Part shown: positions 46,764-55,024 of the stretch, in pieces | Position numbering within the stretch: the stretch's first letter is position 1 | Layout: every line of letters begins with the position of its first letter | NCBI RefSeq assembly: GCF_003003355.1 | Contig: NZ_PVTQ01000006.1 | Span: 166,517 to 230,516 of the forward strand | Origin: Donghicola tyrosinivorans | Lineage (GTDB): Bacteria > Pseudomonadota > Alphaproteobacteria > Rhodobacterales > Rhodobacteraceae | Length of the DNA stretch: 64,000 bases | Direction: 5' to 3' | The notes under the pieces: model-generated | Seen by the model: the letters and a program-made list of their open reading frames with translations, nothing else | What the model was told of the DNA's origin: nothing | Database searches by the model: none | Program-made: the position numbers and the translations under genes

Positions 46764-48346
46764 TGTTGTTGAAAAAGTCTGTCGAAATTGCCGATTTTGA
46801 AGCCCTGTTTCGACGAGCAACACCTTTGCGTTCGGGCTGCGGCCCGTTCCTCCGCCTCAAGGCGATAAGATGACCGCTCAGCTCATGCTGCGGCCTCCTG
46901 TTTGATGCTTCGCGGGCGTAGCTTCGCAAGTTTTCGTAGGTTTTGGGCGATGGCGGCGAGCAAGAATTCGTCCTTCGCGCCGTTTGGTCCGCGTAGCCGC
47001 AACCTTGTCAGACCAAGAATGCGCTTGAGATGGGCGAAGAGCATCTCGACCTTCTTCCTTTTGTCGCGCGACACCTTGTAGGCCTTGGTCTTGCGGCACT
47101 GCCGGGCGAACTCACGTGCCTCTTCATGGGGCTCGCGCGTGACATATCGGGCATCGGCCCTCGGACAGCAAATCTCCTTGGAGGGGCAGACCTGGCAGGT
47201 TGCCTTCAAAGCACGGTATTTCTTCCGCCCACCAGTATCCTGCCCGCGGGTCGGATCGGAATAGTTGCGTCTGAACTGTTTGAGGCCATGGCCTTCGGGG
47301 CAGATGTACTGATCATTCTTCTCATCCCATTCGAAATCCGAGCGGGAAAATGTACCATCGGTCCGCTCCGACTTGTCGATCACCGGGATGAACGGAATGA
47401 TGCTGCGCTTCTCGACCAGCCATCCCAGGTTCTCGGCATTGCCGTAGGCCGTATCGGCGGCCAGCCAGTCCGGCTTGATGCCAAAGCGCTTTTCCGTTCT
47501 GTCCAGCATGGTACGCGATGCCCCGACCTCGGCCTGGCGGATCGCTCTTGTCGCCTCAACATCCATGATTACAGAGCTTTTGGTGTCGATCAGGTAGTTG
47601 GTGGCATAGGCAAAATAAGGGCGGCTTTCCTCAGCGCGCGTCCATTGCGCTGCCGGATCGGACTTGGCCACGAACTTCGGCTGGCTCGGTGACGCGGCTC
47701 CGAAGGCGGCATCATCCAGTGTCTCCAGATATTCACGCGCTGCCCTGTTGTCGGCTTGTCGCGCGGCCTCAGGGCTCCAGTCTTCCGCCGCGATGGACCG
47801 GACTTTGTTGGCATCAGCCGAGATCAGGCTCGCATCGACTGCGAAGCCTTCGCCCGAAACAAGATCTTCTTTCAGGCAACGCTCAACCGTGGCTTCGAAG
47901 ACCTGCCGCAGAAGACCGCTTTCCCTGAACTTGCCGTGGCGATAGCGCGAGAAGGTCGAGTGATCTGGGACGCTGCCTTCCAGACCCAACCGGCAGAACC
48001 AGCGGTAGGCTAAATTTAGATGAACTTCGTCACAGAGCCGACGCTCTGAACGGATCCCCATGACATACCCGATTACCAGCATCCGGATGATCAGTTCGGG
48101 GTCGATCGAGGGCCGCCCAAGGTGGCTGTAGAAGGGGCGCAGCGCCTCACGCAGGGCGTCACCATTCAGGAACAGGTCGATCTCTCGCAGCATGTGGTTG
48201 GCTGGGACGTGCTGTTCTAGATCAAAGTCGTAAAATAGCTGCGCCGGTGCCTCTTGCCTGCCCATCATGCCGAAATCCTCCCATCACCTCATAGTTGAGT
48301 GAATCGAAAGACTTGCCGCAGCGCAACAGAGACTTTTTCAACAGCA
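46764..48346 (-). mobile_element. IS1182-family insertion sequence, apparently intact
   Basis: Bounded by inverted ends TGTTGTTGAAAAAGTCT (46764-46780) and AGACTTTTTCAACAGCA (48330-48346), 16 of 17 matching, around one complete transposase gene. I could not see an obvious target duplication at these edges. Confidence 0.85.
46883..48268 (-). CDS. IS1182 family transposase
   Basis: Full-length DDE transposase of 461 residues. N-terminal part: HMLREIDLFL, GRPSIDPELIIRMLVIGYVM, VPDHSTFSRYRHGKF and the first Asp in FAVDASLI. Middle: LAADTAYG with the second Asp. C-terminal: a zinc-like cysteine cluster CQVCPSKEICCP and KVEMLFAHLKRILGL holding the Glu. No frameshift or stop, so the element may be active. 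Confidence 0.93.
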   Translation of the reverse strand: MMGRQEAPAQLFYDFDLEQHVPANHMLREIDLFLNGDALREALRPFYSHLGRPSIDPELIIRMLVIGYVMGIRSERRLCDEVHLNLAYRWFCRLGLEGSVPDHSTFSRYRHGKFRESGLLRQVFEATVERCLKEDLVSGEGFAVDASLISADANKVRSIAAEDWSPEAARQADNRAAREYLETLDDAAFGAASPSQPKFVAKSDPAAQWTRAEESRPYFAYATNYLIDTKSSVIMDVEATRAIRQAEVGASRTMLDRTEKRFGIKPDWLAADTAYGNAENLGWLVEKRSIIPFIPVIDKSERTDGTFSRSDFEWDEKNDQYICPEGHGLKQFRRNYSDPTRGQDTGGRKKYRALKATCQVCPSKEICCPRADARYVTREPHEEAREFARQCRKTKAYKVSRDKRKKVEMLFAHLKRILGLTRLRLRGPNGAKDEFLLAAIAQNLRKLAKLRPRSIKQEAAA

Positions 48347-48356
48347 TCGGCGGTTT

Positions 48357-48390
48357 GCAGACCTTCGCTGCATCTGACGCGAAAGTCTGC
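48357..48390. repeat. Imperfect hairpin next to the IS1182 element
   Basis: GCAGAC-c-TTCGC / GCGAA-a-GTCTGC with a ten-base loop. The sequence type resembles decayed intergenic repeats I recall from this bacterial family. Nothing else is seen between the IS and the SIR2 gene. Confidence 0.4.
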
Positions 48391-48533
48391 ACTGCACCGC
48401 TAAAGCCGACTTTACAGGAGGCGGAGATGGTCGACATTCAAGGCAAGCCAACGCGAAACAGATGATCAGATCAATGTGGCGCGGTCTCCTCTCGCAGATG
48501 AAAATGCTTTTGAGTCAACTCACATTCGTTCTC

Positions 48534-50984
48534 TTATAAATATGAGCTAACATTATCGAGCGCAGATTGAGCCCTGTCTCTTTGATATCCGGGGGAAATT
48601 ACACCAAGTCGCTTCGCTGCATAGGTTGCGAGGTTGTCCATCCCTTTTGATATGAGTTCTTTATGCCCGTCACCCAAGTGGTGACCAACCACGCCATGGG
48701 TCCGCACGATCTCGGCAACAGTCTCGAACGGATAGTGCTGCGGATCATTCTGGCGCAGGATCTTGTCAGTAAGTTCGATTGCTTCTTTGAAATCCCTGAA
48801 TAGGTCGGCCCCGCCGCGATTGGTTTTTTCCGCCCGCAACATCAGAAATTTTGCGCGCCGGTCGTCGAGTTGGCGCTTGTCGAAAACCTTGCCTTTACGG
48901 CGCTCGAGTTCATTGGCTTCAAAATATCCCTGTTCGAGAAACTTTTCGGCGACAGTCAGCTCGCCCGCCACGCATTTGGCCATATGCCATTGCAGCCAAA
49001 AAAGCGGCATTCGCCTGATTTGCGGCTCCTGCTTATTATGTTCGAAGAACCGGTCGATCTCGCTCTTGTCGGTAACTACATCGGAAAGGATTGAAAACCG
49101 CATCATCTGCTTGAACATGCGCTGTTCGAACGCGTCGCGATAAATTGCCGCCAGGTTCGTTAGCAAAGGAACGATGGCATCGACGATTTCTGCATCTTTG
49201 AACAAGTTTTGCAGTATGTTCTGTGCCCCGATTGAGGGGACAGTCTGGATGATCTCACCGATCCGGCGAACGAGACGGAAGGTGCCATTTCCGGCACTGG
49301 CGTTCAGCCGGTCGATGATGGCGCCATAGTCCATATCCATCGCATTACTTAGGAAGGAAACCGGTGCATTCTCGCCGAGATGAGCAATATATAGCGCGAT
49401 GATGATCGCAGTGCGCTCGGTCTGGCTAAGTGACAGTTTGTTGAATTCTTCACGATACCGATCAGTAACGTATTGCGATTTGAGCAATCGCATCATGAAA
49501 TGCGGAAGGCTCGCCTCACAGGTGCTCTGGATAAACCGCAGCCGCGCAGCGGGATCAAGCGCACGAAAATCGCGCCACCCGGTGATCTGATCAGCGAGTT
49601 CGCTCAGGGCGGTCGCTTCGTTCTCGTCAAGACGGGATAGTGGCCTTTTCCGAAAACTGCCGAAGCCTTCGAGAGATGCGAGGCCAACCGGACTGGCATC
49701 GACCGCCACGGCTCGGCTGGTGAGGATCAAAACGCCTTCGTGCCCGTCAAACTGGCGCGCGATGCTGGCAAGTCGTTCTGCTGGCAGATCAAAGCAGTTC
49801 TCGATGATCAGTGCCGCGCTCGGATCATAGTGAAGAATATTTGCCACCTCATCCAGCAAGCTCTCATAAGCTTGACGCATCTGGTAGACTGGTCTTGAAC
49901 CCGACAGGCGGTAGGCAAGATCTGTTACAAGCATGGTTTTGCCATCGCAGGGATATCCCTCGAGAAGTACGATCCGGGCGCCATCTGCAATGCCGTCTAA
50001 AGTTTCCTGTATAGTGCTGCGTTGTATGTGGTATTCGGATACATCGTTAGAAATATCCCTTGAGAGTTGCGAGGGCTCGACCTTGCCGTAGAGAAATAGG
50101 TCTTCGATCTGGTCTCGCGTGGGAACCGAAGCTGAGGGCGCCGGAGGCGTGAATTTCGTGAAGCTGGCAAGGTGTGGTTCTTCCGGTGCATCCGTAGCCA
50201 GAAGGTCTCGGATGATAGTGGCAAGCCCGGAACGGCCGATAAAGAACGGAGTGCCGAGCCGCTTTTGAGCCGCCGTGACGTCCGGGTCGACTTGGGCGGT
50301 CGGGCGATTGATGAAAAACGCCTTTTCACGCAAGCCTGTCAGGTCGTTGATGGCTTGGTTAAGGTGGAAATCACCGGCATTGAAACCGACGAAGACCACG
50401 ACCTGAGCCTGATCTATGTCGCGTCGAAAGCGGCCTAGCCACTTTTTTACATGGGTAAGCTTCGAGTAGCTTTCTGCGCCGAGCACGCAGCTTTCACGGA
50501 TGTTGTGTATGTCCCATTTTTTGACATAGCCATGTAGATGGACGATTGGGAGATTTTGCGTGGCGATGCTGGGATCATCGGTGTTGTTGAGGTCATCGAC
50601 TTGTAAGTGCGCGGCCTGCGCCGAAATCTCGAGCGCATTGTCATAATTTGTCGTGTAGACCCCTTGCCATGGGTAACGCAACAGATCGGCCATGTCGGAA
50701 GTGACGTCAGAAACTATGAACCGTTCTTTCAGGAGCATCTCCATGCCGTGATCGGCAATCTTGTCCCACAGGACGTCGGCAGCGTTTCGCAAATCCTTGT
50801 ATGGCGGATCTTGACGGAGTTCGACATTAAAGAGATTGAGCAGTTGTGCGCCTGTTCCAATAGTTTCATCTGGTTTGAAATTCAGACAATCTGCAGAAAA
50901 CCCTGCGCCGCAGAAGAGGATTCCGCCGCCGTTGCGGGCCAGGTTGAGACGCCTTTGAAACTCATCAGTTGAGTTGCTCTTCAT
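48534..50984 (-). CDS. SIR2-STAND protein, Avs5-like antiphage defence candidate
   Basis: 816-residue protein. The N-terminal SIR2-like NAD-consuming domain (about 1-270) has the NAD loop GAGFSAD (26-32), TTNYD (111-115) and a catalytic-type His151 in LHGY. A P-loop NTPase of STAND type follows: Walker A GYPCDGKT (343-350), ALIIENCFD as Walker B and ILTSR as sensor. The remaining 400 or so residues are helical, as in STAND sensor regions. This order is that of Avs5-type proteins, which sense phage proteins and then deplete NAD. It is a single gene on lower-GC DNA between an IS and repeats. TIR or effector partners are absent. Substrate and trigger are inferred only. Confidence 0.8.
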   Translation of the reverse strand: MKSNSTDEFQRRLNLARNGGGILFCGAGFSADCLNFKPDETIGTGAQLLNLFNVELRQDPPYKDLRNAADVLWDKIADHGMEMLLKERFIVSDVTSDMADLLRYPWQGVYTTNYDNALEISAQAAHLQVDDLNNTDDPSIATQNLPIVHLHGYVKKWDIHNIRESCVLGAESYSKLTHVKKWLGRFRRDIDQAQVVVFVGFNAGDFHLNQAINDLTGLREKAFFINRPTAQVDPDVTAAQKRLGTPFFIGRSGLATIIRDLLATDAPEEPHLASFTKFTPPAPSASVPTRDQIEDLFLYGKVEPSQLSRDISNDVSEYHIQRSTIQETLDGIADGARIVLLEGYPCDGKTMLVTDLAYRLSGSRPVYQMRQAYESLLDEVANILHYDPSAALIIENCFDLPAERLASIARQFDGHEGVLILTSRAVAVDASPVGLASLEGFGSFRKRPLSRLDENEATALSELADQITGWRDFRALDPAARLRFIQSTCEASLPHFMMRLLKSQYVTDRYREEFNKLSLSQTERTAIIIALYIAHLGENAPVSFLSNAMDMDYGAIIDRLNASAGNGTFRLVRRIGEIIQTVPSIGAQNILQNLFKDAEIVDAIVPLLTNLAAIYRDAFEQRMFKQMMRFSILSDVVTDKSEIDRFFEHNKQEPQIRRMPLFWLQWHMAKCVAGELTVAEKFLEQGYFEANELERRKGKVFDKRQLDDRRAKFLMLRAEKTNRGGADLFRDFKEAIELTDKILRQNDPQHYPFETVAEIVRTHGVVGHHLGDGHKELISKGMDNLATYAAKRLGVISPGYQRDRAQSALDNVSSYL

Positions 50985-51151
50985 GGGTTCAAAATCCTAA
51001 TTTAAATTTCATTTCCGAAGAATCATGGCCGCTTTTCGACTAAGTTTCCTCAGCTATGTTCGCACACCTGACCTTCCCTCTCCATTTGATGCTACGCAAG
51101 GCATGAATGGCGGCTCTGGGCCGGGAACGACGTCTGCCAACCGTGCGCAAA

Positions 51152-51253
51152 CGCTTCTGGCGCTGCGCCGCCGCAAGTCCGCTCTCAGCCCTTCGCGACC
51201 TTCACTTCTAGGAACCCGACCCGGGAAGCGGACCTTCATCCCGAGGCCATTGG
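51152..51253 (+). repeat. Direct repeat A flanking the lipoprotein gene
   Basis: Shares CGCTTCTGGCGCTGCgCCGC, CGCAAGTCCGCTCTCAGCCC and GGACCTTCATCCC-AG-CCAT with repeat B at 52041-52143. The centre diverges. The rest of 50985-51328 holds no supported gene. Confidence 0.6.
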
Positions 51254-51328
51254 ACGACCAAGGAGCGGACAAAGCACCATTTCGCCGCACTTGCACCGAT
51301 GTCTGTTTTGCGTGTCTGATGCCGGGTA

Positions 51329-51889
51329 ATGATTTTCAGCAGATTCGGTATTTTCACAGGCGCCGTAGGTATGCTCTTAGCGCTATCGGCTTGCCCTTCA
51401 GAGTATGTAGCTATTGCCAAACTTCATGGCAGCGCGACTGTAAGTATGTCAGTGACGCCCATGTTCGGGTTTCACAGCGACTGGAACAGAGAATTCACCA
51501 TCACTGACGGTGATAGGGCGGCTTCCGTTGACCTTTTTGAAGACACAGGATGGTGGCAAGGCTCCCACCTATATCTCCATTCTTCAGGCACTTATGTTGT
51601 CCACGAAGGGCAAAATGGGTGTTTTGGCTTTACGCTCGATCCTGTTTCGTTTGACGCTCGCACCTCGATATCGTGCGCCAAGATGGCCCATACGGCTATT
51701 CGGCTTTCGGAAGACAGTCCCGAACTGAACGGATATCCAGCGTCGAGATACTATGTTGGGTTGTTCTACATCGGCAGGTTCGTTGAAGCTGGCCAAGCAC
51801 CAGAACTACGGGACACGCGTGCCAAAACACCAATCGTCTTCCAAACATACGAGCAACAAGCCGAGCCAGAACTCCCAGAGATTCTTTAG
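51329..51889 (+). CDS. Predicted lipoprotein of unknown function
   Basis: 186 residues. The N-terminus ends in a lipobox, LLALSAC with Cys22, so it should be lipid-anchored in the envelope. The rest is beta-rich, with a likely disulfide pair (Cys in NGCFGF and SISCAK), and I recognise no family. ATG 51329 has no strong ribosome site. It sits between two direct repeats in the accessory region. Confidence 0.55.
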   Translation: MIFSRFGIFTGAVGMLLALSACPSEYVAIAKLHGSATVSMSVTPMFGFHSDWNREFTITDGDRAASVDLFEDTGWWQGSHLYLHSSGTYVVHEGQNGCFGFTLDPVSFDARTSISCAKMAHTAIRLSEDSPELNGYPASRYYVGLFYIGRFVEAGQAPELRDTRAKTPIVFQTYEQQAEPELPEIL

Positions 51890-52040
51890 GTGGCCATTCG
51901 TGCAAGTTGCAGCATCCGTCAAGTTGGGCTCGTTGTAGCCGATCGCTGTGCTTTGCCTGAGAGGCCGGTTTCGAGAAATGATCTCTGCCGAGCCAGGTAC
52001 GCTTCCTGCGCATTGCCGTCAATTGCCGAAAGTGAGCAGC

Positions 52041-52143
52041 CGCTTCTGGCGCTGCACCGCCGCAAGTCCGCTCTCAGCCCAAACTCGACATTTCTCTCAG
52101 GTTGCCCGCACGGTGAACCGGACCTTCATCCCAAGACCATTGG
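52041..52143 (+). repeat. Direct repeat B flanking the lipoprotein gene
   Basis: Second copy of the repeat at 51152-51253, same orientation, about 0.9 kb apart. No gene is seen in 51890-52227 apart from this. Confidence 0.6.
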
Positions 52144-52227
52144 GCGAGTGAGGCGCGGACGTTCCAGGCCTTCGCTTTGCGAGAACTAAGCTGCAGTTTC
52201 TAGTCTATACGCCAGGAAGGTTGGATA

Positions 52228-52953
52228 TTAAAACTTCAGGTTGTCAGCGTCGCGGGGCGTTGCCAGGATCTCTGGTACCCTGCTATGCGCCTCGATCCAT
52301 GCCCGCTTATGCGGTGCGATCCACGCAGCAATCTCAAGGATGTTCTGGTAGTCTTTCTCAAGGTGCCGGGTGAAGATCGGTTCATGATGAGCGATCCGGT
52401 TTCTGAAAGTGCGCAGGAAGTTCAGCGGCGTATGAACGTTCTTGCGGGAGATGCTGGCAGCATGCGGGAACGCGCGTCTCAGAGCAGGACGCCAGAGCGT
52501 CATCTCGTAGTTGGCTTTCGTCTTCGTTTTCCAGTCGATGTAGCCGCCCGGACCCAGAAGGGACACCCAAAAACCGAACGATAGCGAGGCGATGACATGA
52601 GGCGCATTGTCTGGATACTTGTCCTTGCGTAGCCCTTGCTTGGTTTGCTCAACCCGTGCAAGGCAACCACTGTCGAGACCGGCCTTGCCGCTGTCGTACC
52701 ATGTCTGTCCATATACGCTGGCCAGCTCACGGTTCATCGCGTTTCGAAGTGCGATCTCAAGGGCCTGAAGTGGCCCATAGAAAGCCGCGCTGACCGCCGT
52801 ATTCCACGTGTAAAGTCTGACTGCTTCGGCCCGCTCACCACCAGTGGCGGTCAGATATGTCCCGAGCCGATCCGCCGACAACGTTGCTTCCAGCTCATCG
52901 AGAATGTCGTCGTTCAGGTCAAAATTCTTGACATTTGGGGTGGGACTGGTCAT
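52228..52953 (-). CDS. Abi-like HEPN domain protein
   Basis: 241-residue protein of the Abi (abortive infection) family. It has the family-like PLQALEIALRNAMNRELA helix and the HEPN ribonuclease-type motif RNRIAHH, with Arg184 and His189, in TFRNRIAHHEP. HEPN proteins of this kind act as toxins or phage-triggered RNases. It stands alone, with a winged-helix gene 77 bases upstream in the same orientation. No antitoxin is recognised. Confidence 0.75.
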   Translation of the reverse strand: MTSPTPNVKNFDLNDDILDELEATLSADRLGTYLTATGGERAEAVRLYTWNTAVSAAFYGPLQALEIALRNAMNRELASVYGQTWYDSGKAGLDSGCLARVEQTKQGLRKDKYPDNAPHVIASLSFGFWVSLLGPGGYIDWKTKTKANYEMTLWRPALRRAFPHAASISRKNVHTPLNFLRTFRNRIAHHEPIFTRHLEKDYQNILEIAAWIAPHKRAWIEAHSRVPEILATPRDADNLKF

Positions 52954-53030
52954 ATGTGCCTCGTTAGCCCCGGACCCGCCTCTGCCCTAGGTATGCGCCC
53001 GGGGCTCAGCATTTCAGGACATTGAATTCG

Positions 53031-53540
53031 TCAGTTCGCGGTAGCAGGTGGTTTGCGTTTTGGCTTGTAGCCGCGCTTCGCCACGGCCTTGCGTTCGGTC
53101 TTCACGTCTTCCTCGACCTTACGGAATTCCGGTTCGAGCGTTTTCAGCCGCGCCACCAGACCGCCCAAGTCGTAGGTATTTGTTATCTTGCCGCCGTGAG
53201 ACGCACGTCGCTCGATGCGTTCGACAAGGCCCGCCTGCTCCAGTTCGGCTATGTATCGCTGCACCTGTCGCTCACTGAGGCCAAGCCGTTCGGCCAGAAG
53301 CTTCTTGCCTGGATGGGGCTTGCGTGCATCCTCCCACCAGAAATCGCATAGCTGCATCAGGACAGCGAGCTGCGTTGGGTTCAGGCCGAGCCGCTGTTGT
53401 GCCCTGAGCAGCAGAGACGGCACGATACAGAACCCGAGGTCCATGACCTGTTTGCCCCATTTCTTCTCGGAGGCACGGCCTGCTTTTGGCGGTCGAAGCT
53501 GGACGACATTGCCAGCATCACTTTTGTTTTTATCGGACAT
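53031..53540 (-). CDS. Winged helix-turn-helix protein
   Basis: 169 residues. The core PTQLAVLMQLCDFWWEDAR, then KKLLAERLGLSERQVQRYI and AELEQAGLVERIERR, is a winged helix of the HTH_36 type seen in plasmid/phage replication-like and accessory regulators. The basic tail (KRGYKPKRKPPA) supports nucleic acid binding. It may regulate the Abi-like gene downstream or be a leftover of a mobile element. Confidence 0.7.
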   Translation of the reverse strand: MSDKNKSDAGNVVQLRPPKAGRASEKKWGKQVMDLGFCIVPSLLLRAQQRLGLNPTQLAVLMQLCDFWWEDARKPHPGKKLLAERLGLSERQVQRYIAELEQAGLVERIERRASHGGKITNTYDLGGLVARLKTLEPEFRKVEEDVKTERKAVAKRGYKPKRKPPATAN

Positions 53541-53813
53541 GCGGTAACCCTTCTGTTGACGGTAATATCGCTTTGAAATTCAAACGTTGCAATAGAGGGC
53601 CACCAGACGGATTTGTCTATACGGTGAGGTCATGAATGTCTGCACCGTCCGGTCACAGATGCCCGCTAAAGAAGGACAGTTTCACCCAGCATCCGGGAAC
53701 GCGGATGAACCAGTATGAGGTGAGCACCAGACGCCGGTGACTAGTCCCTGGCCTCTTTTCTTCCGCAAAATACAGCGAAATCCGTTCAAACGAGGCTTAA
53801 ACAGAGAGGCAGC

Positions 53814-54683
53814 ATGGAGATCACCCAGCAACAGGCACTTAGGAACAACATCGTCTACGACATGTATCTCGACACGGCTGACCAGAACTACGTGGTCGCC
53901 CGGTGGTGCTTCCAGCGGAACCTTGCGCTGGACTTCCTATGGAACGCGACCCATTGCCTTGAAAAGATGATGAAGGCAGTGCTGCTTCTGAACGGACATT
54001 CTGGGATCAGGGCACCGGGTGAACGACAGTCTTACGGTCATGACCTCGAACGGCTGTTGCCCGAGGTCTCTGCACTGGCCGGTGACCTTTTGCCCGATTT
54101 GCTTATCAAGCCGACCGAAATTGACATGCACTGGCGGGTGGAAACGGTGGAGCAGTTCGTTGGTCGGATTTCCGACAACGGCGATGCTCACAATCGCTAT
54201 CAAGTTTACGGGTACACCTTACATCGCGAAGACCTCTACAAATTCGACCGCGTCGTCTATGCAATTCGCCGCCTGTGCTGCCCACTCGACAGCTATCTGT
54301 TCGGTAAAATTCGCCATGGTCAGCCGACCGTCACATTCCGTGAGCAGTTGGAACGACAAGCCGACTACATGCCTCATTTGGTTGGCTCGCGCTTCGCCAA
54401 GCTGACAGACCCCCAAGCGTCCGAGGAGCTACGACACGCTGCCCTGAACCACAATCTAATCTTCGCGGCAGACTACGATCATGGGGAACTTCGCTGTGGA
54501 AGCTCTGCGCTGAACCCGGTTCTTGGCCGGAGAATTCTTCTGCCTGACGAGCAAGGGGCTACAGGTGAGCAAGCGGCCGAAACTGTCGAGCTTGCGGATT
54601 GGGTCATCGAGAACATCGCACTTCCTTCGAGTGTTCGCAGCCAACTGCTTGAGGCACGAAACAGGCTGGCCACGCGAACCTGA
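53814..54683 (+). CDS. HEPN-like protein of unknown function
   Basis: 289 residues. The N-terminal 100 or so residues look like a HEPN four-helix bundle (YVVARWCFQRNLALDFLWNA, HCLEKMMKAVLLLNG, YGHDLERLLPEV). A typical RNase R-x4-H motif is not clear. The C-terminal half has no recognised domain. AGAGG precedes ATG 53814. Location among defence-like genes suggests a role in host defence or an accessory enzyme, but this is inference. Confidence 0.6.
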   Translation: MEITQQQALRNNIVYDMYLDTADQNYVVARWCFQRNLALDFLWNATHCLEKMMKAVLLLNGHSGIRAPGERQSYGHDLERLLPEVSALAGDLLPDLLIKPTEIDMHWRVETVEQFVGRISDNGDAHNRYQVYGYTLHREDLYKFDRVVYAIRRLCCPLDSYLFGKIRHGQPTVTFREQLERQADYMPHLVGSRFAKLTDPQASEELRHAALNHNLIFAADYDHGELRCGSSALNPVLGRRILLPDEQGATGEQAAETVELADWVIENIALPSSVRSQLLEARNRLATRT

Positions 54684-54776
54684 GCTGATGTTTAAGGAGG
54701 GCTCGGAGGGGCCGATCACGGCGTTCAGAATGAACGGTAGCATTCCCGAAAATGAGCTCAGCGGAGCTAGGTTCGC

Positions 54777-54895
54777 TTTCTGCGCATGGCTGACCTTGGC
54801 TTGTCGAAAATGCTGCGGGATGCCTCGAAAGTCAGGTCTGGTGAAGCTGCACTGCGGCATCGGCGCAATCCCGACCGGTCGCAATGGGCCGGGAG
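54777..54895 (+). repeat. Dispersed degenerate repeat, copy 2
   Basis: GAAAGTCAGGTCTGGTGAAG and flanks match copy 1 (43560-43678) in inverted orientation, 11 kb away. The gap 54684-55024 holds nothing else. Confidence 0.55.
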
Positions 54896-55024
54896 CGACG
54901 GCGCACTTGGTGAGCAACCTCATCCGACTGGTCCATTTTGAACGTTGGTGCATTGTTGTCTGCTAATCCAATGGAGCGATTGCCTTGGATCTGGGGAACA
55001 ATCAATGCACAATGAGAGAATTCC

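Noticed and set aside
51025..51507. 160-codon plus-strand frame
   Set aside because: Covers direct repeat A and runs into the lipoprotein gene in another frame; composition is non-protein-like.
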